64,000 bases of DNA from Gulosibacter sp. 10 (GCF_900163695.1 NZ_FUIC01000033.1:1-64000), one strand, 5' to 3'. Positions 7,259-15,806 are shown, numbered from the stretch's first letter. Notes: generated by a model not told the origin, from the sequence alone. Made by a program: numbers and translations.

Positions 7259-8749
7259 ATGACTGCCGCCGACCCGCGCACCGCCCGCGTCGTCCCCGAG
7301 GCGCTCGACGAGTTCCAACAGGCCGAGCGCCATCCGGAGTACCGCGTCGACGTGGAGCGCATCCGCTTCTCCCCATACTTCTCGCGCCTGTCCTCCGTGA
7401 CGCAGGTCATCTCGCCCACCGGCGCGGGCCTCGCCGTGCACAACCGGCTCACGCACAGCGTGAAGGTCGCGGCCGTCGCGCGCGCCATCGCCGTCCAGCT
7501 CGAGGCCGCGCAGGACGACTCGGGCCGGCTCGTCCGCGAGCTCGGCGGCTGCCACCCGGTCGTCGTACAGGCCGCCGCGAGCGCCCACGACCTCGGGCAT
7601 CCCCCGTTCGGGCACCTCGGCGAGCAGACCCTCGACCGGGTCGCCCGCGAGCAGTTCGGCCTGGTGGACGGCTTCGAGGGCAACGCGCAGACGTTCCGCA
7701 TCATGACGCGGCTCGACGAGCACGATAAGCCCGGCATCGGCCTCAACCTCACGGCCGCGGTGCGCGCCGCGGTGCTGAAGTACCCGTGGCTGCGCGGCGA
7801 GGGCGGCGGCCGGCGCGGCGGATCCCGCAAGTTCTCGGCGTACGCGATCGATCTCGACGCGATGCACGACGCGCTGGCCGCGTATCCGCGCATCGATCCC
7901 GGCCAGCAGACGGTCGAGTGCTCGGTGATGGACATCGCCGACGACATCGCCTATTCGATGCACGACCTCGACGACTTCTACCGGACCGGGCTGCTGGATC
8001 AGACGATCATCGCCGCGGAGTTCCACGCGTGGAAGCGGGACCTCGCCGACCTCCGCCGGGCGGACGAGGCCGAGCTCGCCGCGGGGCAGCGGACGCCGGG
8101 GCGCTCGCTCGAGCTGCTGTGGCGCCGCCTCGCCTCGCGGGATCCCTGGATCGCCGACGCGGATGCGTTCGCGCAGGCCGTGCAGAAGGTGGCCCGGGAG
8201 GTGATCGACGGCCTGCTCGCCGTGCCGTTCGACGGATCGCTCGCGGCGGAGCGCGGCCTCGCGTCGTTCACCTCCGAGTGGATCCGGCACCTGCAGCGCT
8301 CGATCGTCGTGCACGCGGAGCCGGAGCTGCGCTCGGGGCACGTGAGCCTCGACCGGCAGGCATGGCACGAGGTCGCCGTGCTGAAGTTCCTGCACGAGCG
8401 GTTCATCCTCGACCGTCCCGACCTCGCGGTGTATCAGCGCGGCCAGGCGAGCCTGCTCGAGCGGCTCGTGATGGGCTTCGCCGCGTGGCTGGAGGATCCG
8501 GACGACGCGCGGCGCGCCCCGCGCCGCCTCGTCGACTTCGTCGAGCTCGCGACGGAGGACTCGCTGCGGCTGCGGGAGGAGCATCCCGAGCTCGCGGGCG
8601 AGCGGGACGGCCCCGAGCTGCGCCGGCGGGCCGCGGGGCGGGGCATCATCGACTACGTCGCCGGGCTGAGCGACACGCAGGCGATCTCGCTCGACGCGCT
8701 GCTCTCGGGCCGCACGGAGCGGCTGTGGGATGCGGGGCAGGGGCTCTAG
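7259..8749 (+). CDS. dgt: Deoxynucleoside triphosphate triphosphohydrolase (HD family)
   Basis: A 496-residue HD-domain enzyme that splits dNTPs into deoxynucleoside and triphosphate, controlling dNTP pools. The metal site is complete: His66 in NRLTHS, His110-Asp111 in SAHDLGHPPFGHLGE, and an Asp in the MDIADDIAYSMHD helix. The FSRLSSVTQV segment before the first His is also typical. It is longer than dgt-like proteins of ~420 residues, with extra sequence after the HD core. The ATG at 7259 follows a spacer with a hairpin. It appears monocistronic, 59 bases before the ASCH gene, which could be cotranscribed. Confidence 0.92.
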   Translation: MTAADPRTARVVPEALDEFQQAERHPEYRVDVERIRFSPYFSRLSSVTQVISPTGAGLAVHNRLTHSVKVAAVARAIAVQLEAAQDDSGRLVRELGGCHPVVVQAAASAHDLGHPPFGHLGEQTLDRVAREQFGLVDGFEGNAQTFRIMTRLDEHDKPGIGLNLTAAVRAAVLKYPWLRGEGGGRRGGSRKFSAYAIDLDAMHDALAAYPRIDPGQQTVECSVMDIADDIAYSMHDLDDFYRTGLLDQTIIAAEFHAWKRDLADLRRADEAELAAGQRTPGRSLELLWRRLASRDPWIADADAFAQAVQKVAREVIDGLLAVPFDGSLAAERGLASFTSEWIRHLQRSIVVHAEPELRSGHVSLDRQAWHEVAVLKFLHERFILDRPDLAVYQRGQASLLERLVMGFAAWLEDPDDARRAPRRLVDFVELATEDSLRLREEHPELAGERDGPELRRRAAGRGIIDYVAGLSDTQAISLDALLSGRTERLWDAGQGL

Positions 8750-8808
8750 CGGCGGCTCGGCGCGCGGGCGGATTGCGCCCGCGGCCCGTCCCGCCGGAGA
8801 ATCGTCGC

Positions 8809-9282
8809 ATGGATGATCCCGCCCCGCTCGAGGACTTCTGGTGCCGGGCGCGCGCCGAGGCCCCGGACCTTCCCGAAGCCCTGCCCGAGGCGTGGGCGTT
8901 CGGCGCGACCCCGGAGCATGCGGATGCGCTGCTGGAGCTCGTGCTCGACGGCGTCAAGACGGGGACGGCGTCTTCGCTGCGGGACTACGAGGAGACCGGC
9001 GAGCCGCTGCCCGAGGCGGGCGAGCCGAGCATCATCCTCGACGGACGGGGCGCGCCGCGCGCGGTGATCGAGACGCAGGAGGTCCGCATCGTGCCCTTCG
9101 ACGAGGTCGACGCCGAGCACGCCAGCGCGGAGGGCGAGGGCGACCGCTCGCCGGCCTACTGGCGCGAGTCGCACGAGCGCTTCTGGCGCCGGTACTCCGA
9201 GAGCCCGCGCGGCTTCGACTCCCGCATGCCTGTGATCTGCGAGCGGTTCCGGCTCGTCTATCCGCGGCCCGCCGAATCCTGA
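8809..9282 (+). CDS. ASCH domain protein
   Basis: A 157-residue protein starting at the ATG at 8809. It has the ASCH pattern: W-AFGATPEHADALLELVLDGVKTGTAS early, then a middle strand SIILDGRGAPRAVIETQEVRIVPFDEV and a C-terminal VICERFRLVY. ASCH domains have a PUA-like fold and bind RNA or modified nucleosides; one characterised member is an N4-acetylcytidine amidohydrolase. The position right after the dNTP triphosphohydrolase fits a nucleotide-related role, but that is context only. Confidence 0.85.
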   Translation: MDDPAPLEDFWCRARAEAPDLPEALPEAWAFGATPEHADALLELVLDGVKTGTASSLRDYEETGEPLPEAGEPSIILDGRGAPRAVIETQEVRIVPFDEVDAEHASAEGEGDRSPAYWRESHERFWRRYSESPRGFDSRMPVICERFRLVYPRPAES

Positions 9283-9360
9283 GCCGGAACCGGCTGGGGC
9301 CTCCGCAAGAGCCCCGGAGCGAGGCGGATGCGGAGCGCCTCGCACCGGTGCAGGCGCGCC

Positions 9361-9867
9361 TCAGCCGACGAACCGCTCCAGACGTCCGGCCTCATCGAGG
9401 TTTCCCGCCGCCGTGAGCTCTTCCCAGAGCGCGCGCTCCTGCGCCCAGCCGTGCCGGTCGTCGACATCGCAGCGGATCGGGAGGGCGTGCTCGACGTAGC
9501 TGATGTTGCCGCCGCACCGCGGGCAGGTGAACCGATGGGTGACCAGCGCGCGCCGCTTCCCCTCGACCTCGTCGACGGCCTCCTCGACACGCGCATCCGC
9601 CGCGCGCGCGAGATCGAGCGTCGCCGAGGCTCCGACGGCCGGACGCCGTGCCGCCACGGACCGGAAGCTCAGCAGCGCGAGCATCAGCAGCAGCGCGATC
9701 GGCACGCCGTAGACGATGACGCGCAGCACGTCGGCCGCGCCATCGCCGAAGAACAGCCTGGCGATCGCCGTGTCGCTCATCACGGGCACCAGCGCGAAGA
9801 AGATCACGAACCCGATGACGAGCACCACCGCGAGGGGGCCCGAGAGGTTCCGGAAGAGCTTAGACAT
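9361..9867 (-). CDS. Membrane protein with zinc-ribbon-like tail (YdjG/H-like partner)
   Basis: A 168-residue protein with two N-terminal membrane helices (about residues 11-32 and 48-68) and a cytoplasmic tail containing CPRCGG and a third Cys in PIRCDV. It is the last gene of the operon running from 13122 and overlaps the preceding gene by 8 bases. In Bacillus, YdjG and YdjH are small membrane proteins with zinc ribbons that recruit the SPFH protein YdjI; this gene has the same build and neighbours. Only one CxxC knuckle is complete, so metal binding is uncertain. Confidence 0.65.
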   Translation of the reverse strand: MSKLFRNLSGPLAVVLVIGFVIFFALVPVMSDTAIARLFFGDGAADVLRVIVYGVPIALLLMLALLSFRSVAARRPAVGASATLDLARAADARVEEAVDEVEGKRRALVTHRFTCPRCGGNISYVEHALPIRCDVDDRHGWAQERALWEELTAAGNLDEAGRLERFVG

Positions 9868-11053
9868 GGACGGCCCTCACACTCATGCTCATATCGACGG
9901 GACGGCCGCAGGATTCGCAGTCGCGCGCCTCCTGCAGCTCGAGCACCGCCGGCGTCCCGCAGCTCTCGCACACCGCGAACGCGTGCGTGCCGTGCACGGC
10001 GCGCGCCAGGCGCTTCCGGAACAGGGCGTCGACCGCCTCATCGGCCCTCGCGTGCATCTGGTGCCGCACCACCGCGTAGTTCGACAGGGGGACGAGCACC
10101 GCGAGCGCCACCGCGATCCAGAGGAAGACGCCGAGATAGGGCAGCCACTGCGCCGCGAACACCCGCGAGCCGAAGAGGAACCCGATCACGACCGAGGCGA
10201 CGTACCCGACCGCGCTCAGCACGACGGCGAAGACGACGAAGAGGAACATGTTCGTCTCGTTGCCGGCGGACTGCGCGTAGACCCGCTTCCAGCGGTCGTC
10301 CGGCATGTAGACCGCGACGATCGCGCCCAGCCCCACCAGCAGGGGCACGGCCCACCCGTCCGTGCTGAACGTCGCGAACCACGTCGCGGCGACCAGGAAG
10401 ATGATGGTCCAGACCCGCCAGGCGAGCACGAGGGAGTCGCCGAGGCCGGGATGGCTGTAGTCCTCGTAATACGGCCGCCACCGCTCGTACAGGGACACCT
10501 TCTTCGTGAACCGCTCCGCCGAGCGCCGCATCGCGGCCGCGCTCCGCCCCGAGTGGCGGGCATCCCCGCGTCCCCCGGTCGCCTCGAGCGCGAGCACGTC
10601 CTGCGTGTACTCGACCCCGTCGGCGCCGGTCCCGATGCCCGCGCGGTCGAAGTCGCGGATGCCGAGGATCCGGCTGACGTAGACCGAATCGACCTCGCCG
10701 AGCTTGCGCCGGACCAGCTCCGCGATGCGCCAGCGCTCGAGCCCCCGGGCCGCGGCGTAGACGAGCACGGCCGTCGCCAGGGTTGCGAGCAGATACACGA
10801 CCGTCGACGGCGTGGCACCCGCGGCGATCTGGACGATCGAGTCGAGCGCCGCCTCGCAGGCGGGATCGGACTCCGACGCGACGCAGGCGTCGAACACCGA
10901 CCGGTCGAAGGACACGAATCCGAGGAACATCCCCGTCGCGCCGAGCAGACCCATGAAGTCGCCCCCGAGCAGGCTCAGGAACGCGAGCAGGACGAGGTAC
11001 GCGGCCATGAGGACGATGACCGCCGCCGACCATATCCGCAGCAGGGTGTACAT
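9860..11053 (-). CDS. Polytopic membrane protein with C-terminal zinc ribbon
   Basis: A 397-residue protein with an N-terminal hydrophobic helix pair (about residues 5-50), a cytoplasmic stretch, then a cluster of four to five helices (about residues 220-340). The C-terminus carries two CESCG knuckles, 13 residues apart, forming a four-cysteine zinc ribbon on the cytoplasmic side. It lies third after the SPFH gene in the operon and overlaps the next gene. The likely role is a membrane anchor or partner for the SPFH protein, by analogy with the Bacillus YdjG/YdjH/YdjI set; this is inference. Confidence 0.65.
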   Translation of the reverse strand: MYTLLRIWSAAVIVLMAAYLVLLAFLSLLGGDFMGLLGATGMFLGFVSFDRSVFDACVASESDPACEAALDSIVQIAAGATPSTVVYLLATLATAVLVYAAARGLERWRIAELVRRKLGEVDSVYVSRILGIRDFDRAGIGTGADGVEYTQDVLALEATGGRGDARHSGRSAAAMRRSAERFTKKVSLYERWRPYYEDYSHPGLGDSLVLAWRVWTIIFLVAATWFATFSTDGWAVPLLVGLGAIVAVYMPDDRWKRVYAQSAGNETNMFLFVVFAVVLSAVGYVASVVIGFLFGSRVFAAQWLPYLGVFLWIAVALAVLVPLSNYAVVRHQMHARADEAVDALFRKRLARAVHGTHAFAVCESCGTPAVLELQEARDCESCGRPVDMSMSVRAVHV

Positions 11054-11062
11054 CGCGCCGCC

Positions 11063-11494
11063 CTACGCCTTCCCGCCCGAGGCCCTGAAGGGGGCCCGCG
11101 GATCCGCCGCCCGGGCCTCCTCCGCCAGCCGCGCCTGCTTCGTCTCCGCATGGTTCGCCGCGAGCGAGAGGAGCAGCAGCACGACCGCCGCGGCCCAGGC
11201 GAGGACGAGCAGGACGATCTGCCAGACCCCGAGCAGACCGCCGACGAGCAGCACGACGAGGCTGATGACGAGCGGCGCGACCGCGCCGAGCACCGCCGGG
11301 ATGAAGTTGTTCGCGTCGCCCGTCCGGGTCTCCATGAAGACGAGCAGCAGCACGGCCGCGTAGATCTCCGCGATCACGAGTCCCGCGAGCGCGCCGATGA
11401 ACGCGCCCGGGGCATCCGGGACGAGCAGGAGCGCGACCGCGACGGTCGCGCCGACGACGACCAGGGCGCAGGCGGCGAGCAGGACCTTCCTCAC
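11063..11494 (-). CDS. Small membrane protein of the SPFH operon
   Basis: A 143-residue protein starting at the GTG at 11494: the GTGA overlaps the stop of the SPFH gene by 4 bases and GGAGG sits 6 bases upstream, fixing the start. Four hydrophobic helices cover most of the chain, with a charged cytoplasmic tail (ETKQARLAEEARAAD). No known domain is recognised. Tight coupling to the SPFH gene suggests it works in the same membrane assembly. Confidence 0.7.
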   Translation of the reverse strand: MRKVLLAACALVVVGATVAVALLLVPDAPGAFIGALAGLVIAEIYAAVLLLVFMETRTGDANNFIPAVLGAVAPLVISLVVLLVGGLLGVWQIVLLVLAWAAAVVLLLLSLAANHAETKQARLAEEARAADPRAPFRASGGKA

Positions 11495-12738
11495 TGCGCA
11501 CCTCCGCACATCGGGCAGAACCTCGCCGCCGCGACGATCTGCTCGCCGCAGTGCATGCAGAACTTCGGCGCCGCCGCGGGCTCCTCGTCATCGGCGCCCC
11601 GATCGGGTCGCGCCGGCTCCTCGGGCTCGGAGGTCCGCCCCGGCGCCGTCGCGGTCGCGCCGAGGTCGTTGGCCACGAAGAGCCCGGTGGTCGGCGGAGG
11701 CGGGACGTCGGGCTGCTGCTCCCGCGAGGCCTGCACGTCCTCGGCGCTCTGCACGAACATCCCGCCCATCACGTTGCCCATCTGCGATCCCATCGCCAGG
11801 CCCACGCCCGCGGACATGAAGTCGCCGCCCACGCCGGTGTTGCCGGCCCCGCTCTGCAGCACGTCGAACTGGCGCTCCTCCTGGAAGGTGAAGCCCTGCG
11901 CCTGCCTGCTCGCGGCGGTTCCGAACCCGGTCTGCTCGATGCCGAAGCGCTCCGCCTCGGCGGCGCGCAGCTTCTCGTACTTCTCGATGTCGGCCTCGGT
12001 CAGGCGGCCCCACCACGAGGCGAACTGCTCGACCGACCGCTCATCGCCCTCGAGGGCGCGGATCTGGAAGCTCCGCAGCTCCATGCCGTACCGGTCGAGC
12101 TCGGGGGCGATGTGGACGGCGAGGTACTCCGAGAGCTGCGGCAGCTGGGCGTAGTGGTCGCCGTAGTTCACCTGGCGCAGCACCTGCGCCAGCCCGCCCT
12201 GGATCCTCGTGAGCACCGAGTCGACCAGGAACCGCTGCATGCCGCGCTGGGTGACGCTCCGCTCATCCCCGTACTGCTCGCGCAGCTCCTGGATGAACTG
12301 CCAGAGCAGCTCGGTGCCGTCCTCGCCCTCCGCGTCGAGCTGCGGCGCCAGCTTCACCTGGACGTTGCCGTTCGCCGCGATGCGGGCGGTCGTCTTGAAC
12401 GCGTCGAAGTAGTTGAGGTTGATGGAGATGCGATTGGGCGTGCCCCAGTTGAGGTTGCGCAGGCCGGTCGAGACGAACCAGATCTCGCCGCTCGACGGCA
12501 CCTCGCCGCTGTGGAACCGCGAGACGACCCACGACAGGCCCTGCGTGTAGTTGCCGTCGATCCGGTGCTTGCCGGGCCCCATCGCCTTGACGATGACGCC
12601 GTTCGACACCCAGAACGCGATCTGGTTGGGGCCGACCACCACGGTGGTGTTCTTCTTGACGTTCGCGTTGTGATAGCGCCACGCGAAGGCATCGGACGAG
12701 CCCTCGAACTTCACCACCTCGAAGAGGTTGAACACCAT
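11491..12738 (-). CDS. SPFH-domain protein with C-terminal zinc ribbon (YdjI-like)
   Basis: A 415-residue protein. Residues ~1-240 form an SPFH/band-7 domain of the 'virion core protein'-like branch: VFNLFEVVKFEG, FAWRYHNANVKKNTTVVVGPNQ and RISINLNYFDAFKTTARIAANGNVQVKL. An Ala/Glu-rich helical stretch follows (RLTEADIEKYEKLRAAEAERFG), then a Gly/Met-rich segment and a Pro-rich linker. The C-terminus is a four-cysteine zinc ribbon, CMHCGEQ...CPMCGG. The Bacillus relative YdjI is held at the membrane by zinc-ribbon membrane proteins and belongs to a PspA-type envelope-stress system. Here membrane partners follow, but no PspA gene is in the operon. Confidence 0.88.
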   Translation of the reverse strand: MVFNLFEVVKFEGSSDAFAWRYHNANVKKNTTVVVGPNQIAFWVSNGVIVKAMGPGKHRIDGNYTQGLSWVVSRFHSGEVPSSGEIWFVSTGLRNLNWGTPNRISINLNYFDAFKTTARIAANGNVQVKLAPQLDAEGEDGTELLWQFIQELREQYGDERSVTQRGMQRFLVDSVLTRIQGGLAQVLRQVNYGDHYAQLPQLSEYLAVHIAPELDRYGMELRSFQIRALEGDERSVEQFASWWGRLTEADIEKYEKLRAAEAERFGIEQTGFGTAASRQAQGFTFQEERQFDVLQSGAGNTGVGGDFMSAGVGLAMGSQMGNVMGGMFVQSAEDVQASREQQPDVPPPPTTGLFVANDLGATATAPGRTSEPEEPARPDRGADDEEPAAAPKFCMHCGEQIVAAARFCPMCGGAQ

Positions 12739-12750
12739 GCGATTCCCTTT

Positions 12751-13122
12751 CTATTCCGGAGTCTCGTAGCCGAGCTCGACGAGCAGCTCCTGCACGTGCG
12801 GCTCGTCGAGGGCGATGTCGTTGCGCCATCCCTCGTCGAGTTCGCTCGCGACGATGTGCCGCAGCGCGAACTCCTCCTCGGTGACCTCGCGGGTCCAATC
12901 CGTTCCGCCCGTGGCCGTGCTCAGGTAGTAGGTGCCGTCGTCGCAGCTGGATCCCACGAACCGGATCTCGCCGCCCGGCCCCTCGACCCGCACCGGATCG
13001 CACGCCACGTCGGCGTCCTGCTTCGGATGCCAGCGCTCGGCGCCGACCAGGCTGAGGAAGCCGACCACCGAGAGCACGAGCAGCGCGATCGTGAACCCGG
13101 TTCTCATGAGCCAGAGGAGCAT
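12751..13122 (-). CDS. Membrane-anchored extracytoplasmic protein, first gene of SPFH operon
   Basis: About 123 residues from the ATG at 13122 (GAAGG just upstream; ATG at 13107 is an alternative). One N-terminal membrane helix (residues ~7-27) is followed by a ~95-residue domain with two Cys (VACDPVRV, GSSCDDG) that could form a disulfide outside the cell, and an acidic C-terminal part. It lies 12 bases before the SPFH gene. The fold is not recognised; an external sensor or cap for the SPFH system is possible. Confidence 0.6.
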   Translation of the reverse strand: MLLWLMRTGFTIALLVLSVVGFLSLVGAERWHPKQDADVACDPVRVEGPGGEIRFVGSSCDDGTYYLSTATGGTDWTREVTEEEFALRHIVASELDEGWRNDIALDEPHVQELLVELGYETPE

Positions 13123-13312
13123 GCTGCCTTCGTGTCCTTCGCTGTCGTGGTGGTCGAGCCGCCGGGCATCGGCGCTGCGCCGAGCGCGACCGCCGGGATG
13201 CCGGCCCTCGCGATCGCGCGCCCGGTCGTGCTCGGCGGGGCTCCTGGGCGCGGACCCGGGCTTCGGCTTCAAACGTATGCATCGGCAGGCCGCCCGACCG
13301 CGGAAACGGCCA

Positions 13313-13354
13313 ACTCTGAACGACTCTGAACGATCCGAACGGCCTTCGTATACT
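13313..13354 (+). promoter_or_regulatory. Promoter with 10-bp direct repeats ahead of the HTH-membrane fusion gene
   Basis: Two exact ACTCTGAACG copies (13313, 13323) and a third degenerate one (ATCCGAACGG, 13333) follow with a 10-base, one-helical-turn spacing. A TATACT -10 box is at 13349-13354, so the repeats cover the -35 region. They are plausible binding sites for a helix-turn-helix protein, possibly the gene's own product. Confidence 0.5.
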
Positions 13355-13436
13355 CTTGGATCCGCGCAATGACGGGCTTCTCGGTCGATTGACACCCGAG
13401 AGCCCCACGAGGATTCCGGGCACAGGAGGACGGCCG

Positions 13437-14489
13437 ATGGAGGGCTTCGATACGGCATCGGAGGCGACGCGGGAGCCCCTGGATCGCTTCGCGCTGGACC
13501 TGCAGCGGCTCCGCGAGCTGCGGGGGGTCTCCTACACCGACCTCGCGGCCCGGGTATCCGAGCTGCGGACCGCGCGCGGCCTCCACGAGGCCGCGGCGCG
13601 CACGCCCCGATCCACGGTCTACAACTGCTTCCGCACCGGCCGTGCGCGCATCGACACGGGCCTCCTCCGAGACATCGCGCTCGCCCTGACCCGCGACGAG
13701 GCGGAGGCCGAAGGCTGGGTCGCCCGCTACCTCGAGGCCCGCGAGCAGTCCGAGGCGCTGCGGCGGACGGCCGCGAACGCAGCGCCGGCCGGGGCCCCGG
13801 CCGAGCCGGGCCCCGCGCCGGCGGCCTCCGATCAGCCGCGACCGGCGAGGCTCTCCTGGAGGGTCGTGGTGCTGACGATCCTCGCCGGCGTGCTCATCAA
13901 CCGCCTCGGCATGGAGCTGAACACCCACTTCGGGTTCTCGCTGTTCCTCGACATGATCGGCACCTGCATCGCGGCCATCGTCCTCGGCCCCTGGCACGGC
14001 GTCGCCGTCGCCGTGCTCTACCAGGGCATCGCGCTCCTCGGCCACTTCGACGCGGGGGCGCTCTTCGGCCTCGTGAACATCACCGGCGCCCTCGTGTGGG
14101 GCTACGGCGTCCGCCGTTTCAAGATGGGCGGCGACTTCTCCCGCTTCGCACTCCTCGGCCTCGCCGCGGCCATCGCCTGCTCCGCCGTGGGAGTGCCCAT
14201 CAACATGCTCCTCTCCGCCGGCGGGGCGTGGTCCGGGCTGGACGCCTCCGTCCAGTCCCTGGAGTCCATGGGCGTCTCCTTCACCGCGGCGATCCTCTCC
14301 GCGAACATCACCGCCTCCATCATCGACAAGCTCCTCGCGGGCTTCATCGCCCTGGTGGTCTTCGTCCTCCTCCACCGCCGCTACGGCTTCCCCGCCGCGC
14401 ACATGCCCCTCGTGGAGCATCTGGGGATCCTGCGGGTCCCGGGAATGCCGTCGAGTCATCGGCCGAAGACCTTCCGACCGGCGTCCTGA
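13437..14489 (+). CDS. Helix-turn-helix domain fused to an ECF-S-like membrane domain
   Basis: A 350-residue protein from the ATG at 13437, which has a perfect AGGAGG 7 bases upstream. Residues ~12-105 look like an XRE-type DNA-binding region (LRELRGVSYTDLAARVSEL...STVYNCFRTGRARID). An Ala/Pro-rich linker (~115-140) leads to five or six membrane helices. The membrane part has features of ECF-transporter S components: LFLDMIGTCIAAIVLGPWHGVAVAV and a final SIIDKLLAGFIALVVF helix. S components bind vitamins or metals for uptake with an energising module; none is encoded here. A membrane-tethered, ligand-sensing regulator is the attractive reading; it could also be a hybrid transporter subunit. 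Confidence 0.65.
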   Translation: MEGFDTASEATREPLDRFALDLQRLRELRGVSYTDLAARVSELRTARGLHEAAARTPRSTVYNCFRTGRARIDTGLLRDIALALTRDEAEAEGWVARYLEAREQSEALRRTAANAAPAGAPAEPGPAPAASDQPRPARLSWRVVVLTILAGVLINRLGMELNTHFGFSLFLDMIGTCIAAIVLGPWHGVAVAVLYQGIALLGHFDAGALFGLVNITGALVWGYGVRRFKMGGDFSRFALLGLAAAIACSAVGVPINMLLSAGGAWSGLDASVQSLESMGVSFTAAILSANITASIIDKLLAGFIALVVFVLLHRRYGFPAAHMPLVEHLGILRVPGMPSSHRPKTFRPAS

Positions 14490-14524
14490 CGACCCGGGCG
14501 GCGCCGCCGCGGAGAAGGCCTGGC

Positions 14525-14560
14525 GGAAGCCCGTCGCGCGGTGGTGTGCGACGGGCTTCC
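14525..14560 (+). terminator. Rho-independent-type hairpin
   Basis: Arms of 13 bases (GGAAGCCCGTCGC at 14525-14537 and its complement at 14548-14560) around a 10-base loop, 35 bases past the fusion gene's stop. It lies between convergent genes and may serve both strands. Confidence 0.75.
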
Positions 14561-14633
14561 GTCATCCGCCCGGCGTGCGTGGGCGGCGCGCCGGGAGCGC
14601 GAGACCAGTGACCGGTCTTTTCGACGGGAGCGC

Positions 14634-15662
14634 CTACTTCCACCCGAGCGCCGGGGCGACGTGGGTGAGGATCGCGTCGAGCACGTGGGCGTTGTAGTCC
14701 ACGCCGAGCTGGTTCGGCACCGTGAGCAGCAGCGTGTCGGCGGCCTGGACGGCCTCGTCGCGGCGCAGCTGGGCGATCAGCTCCTCCGGCTCCGCGGCGT
14801 AGGAGCGCCCGAACACCGAGCGGGTGTCGTCGATGATGCCGAACTGGTCGGCGGCATCGCCGCTGCCGAGGAAGTAGCGGCGGTCCATATCGTTCACGAT
14901 CGCGAAGATCGAGCGCGACACCGAGACGCGCGGCTCGAAGCCGTGGTCCTGCTCCGCCCACTCCTCGCGGAACGCCTCGATCTGCTTGCGCTGCTGCACG
15001 TGGAACGGCTCGCCGGACTCGTCGTCCTTGAGCGTCGAGGACATGAGGTTCATGCCCTGCTGGGCGGCCCAGCGCGCGGTCGCGTTCGACCCGGCGCCCC
15101 ACCAGATCCGCTCGCGCAGCCCTTCCGAGTGCGGCTCGAGGCGGAGCAGCCCGGGCGGGTTGGGGAACATCGGCCGCGGATTCGGCTGCGCGAAGCCCGT
15201 GCCCTCGAGCAGCTCGAGAGCGACCTCGGTGTGCCTTCGGGCCATATCGGCCGGGGTCTCGCCCTCGGCCGGCTCGTAGCCGAAGTAGCGCCAGCCGTCG
15301 ACGACCTGCTCGGGCGAGCCGCGGCTGATGCCGAGCTGCAGCCGCCCGCCCGAGATGAGGTCGGCCGCGCCCGCATCCTCGACGAAGCTCAGAGGATTGA
15401 CGTAGCGCATGTCGATGACGCCCGTGCCGATCTCGATGCGGCTCGTGCGCGCACCCACCGCCGCGAGGAGCGGGAAGGGCGAGCCGAGCTGACGCGCGAA
15501 ATGGTGCACGCGGAAGTAGGCGCCGTCCGCGCCGAGCTCCTCGGCCGCGACCGCGAGATCGATGCTCTGCTGCAGCACGTCGGCCGCCGTGCGCGTGGCG
15601 GAGGTGGGATGCGGCGACCAGTGGCCGAACGACAGGAAGCCGATGGATTTACTTGAATTCAC
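14634..15662 (-). CDS. LLM-class flavin-dependent oxidoreductase
   Basis: A 342-residue luciferase-like TIM barrel using reduced flavin (FMNH2 or F420H2). Typical parts are IGFLSFGHWSPHP at the first strand, ADGAYFRVHHFARQLGSPFPLLAAVGARTSRIEIGTGVIDMRY in the middle and the GRLQLGISRGSPEQVVDGW loop. The GTG at 15662 is chosen because the conserved barrel begins right after it; the site TTGAGA upstream is modest. It is monocistronic. Members oxidise or hydroxylate many small organics; the substrate is unknown. Two other LLM enzymes occur in this window from different subgroups. Confidence 0.87.
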   Translation of the reverse strand: MNSSKSIGFLSFGHWSPHPTSATRTAADVLQQSIDLAVAAEELGADGAYFRVHHFARQLGSPFPLLAAVGARTSRIEIGTGVIDMRYVNPLSFVEDAGAADLISGGRLQLGISRGSPEQVVDGWRYFGYEPAEGETPADMARRHTEVALELLEGTGFAQPNPRPMFPNPPGLLRLEPHSEGLRERIWWGAGSNATARWAAQQGMNLMSSTLKDDESGEPFHVQQRKQIEAFREEWAEQDHGFEPRVSVSRSIFAIVNDMDRRYFLGSGDAADQFGIIDDTRSVFGRSYAAEPEELIAQLRRDEAVQAADTLLLTVPNQLGVDYNAHVLDAILTHVAPALGWK

Positions 15663-15722
15663 ATAGATCTCAACCGGTTGCGATGGGAGAGTATTCCTCG
15701 GACTCGGCGGTCGTGTCAGAAG

Positions 15723-15781
15723 TATGCCGGCTACCGCCGGTGCTGCACGCTCGGCGCGCAGCACCGGCGGTAGCCGGCATA
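15723..15781 (-). terminator. Long perfect hairpin after the amine-locus operon
   Basis: Arms of 23 bases are perfectly complementary around a 13-base loop, 25 bases past the stop of the amidohydrolase that ends the minus-strand operon. Its sequence (GCCGGCTACCGCCGGTGCTG) is unrelated to the nine-member inverted-repeat family. Confidence 0.75.
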
Positions 15782-15806
15782 GTTTTGGACGGCACGGCCG
15801 GGCAGG

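Noticed and set aside
6149-8584. An 811-codon open frame on the minus strand
   Set aside because: It is antisense to the dNTP triphosphohydrolase and a membrane protein, has low-complexity Arg/Ala/Glu composition and includes an inverted repeat. Long shadow frames are normal at this GC content.
14525-14560. Regulatory RNA or riboswitch near the HTH fusion gene
   Set aside because: It is a simple hairpin after a stop codon; no aptamer signatures are present.
15723-15781. Tenth member of the inverted-repeat family
   Set aside because: The arms (GCCGGCTACCGCCGG) share no sequence with the family; it is better seen as a terminator.
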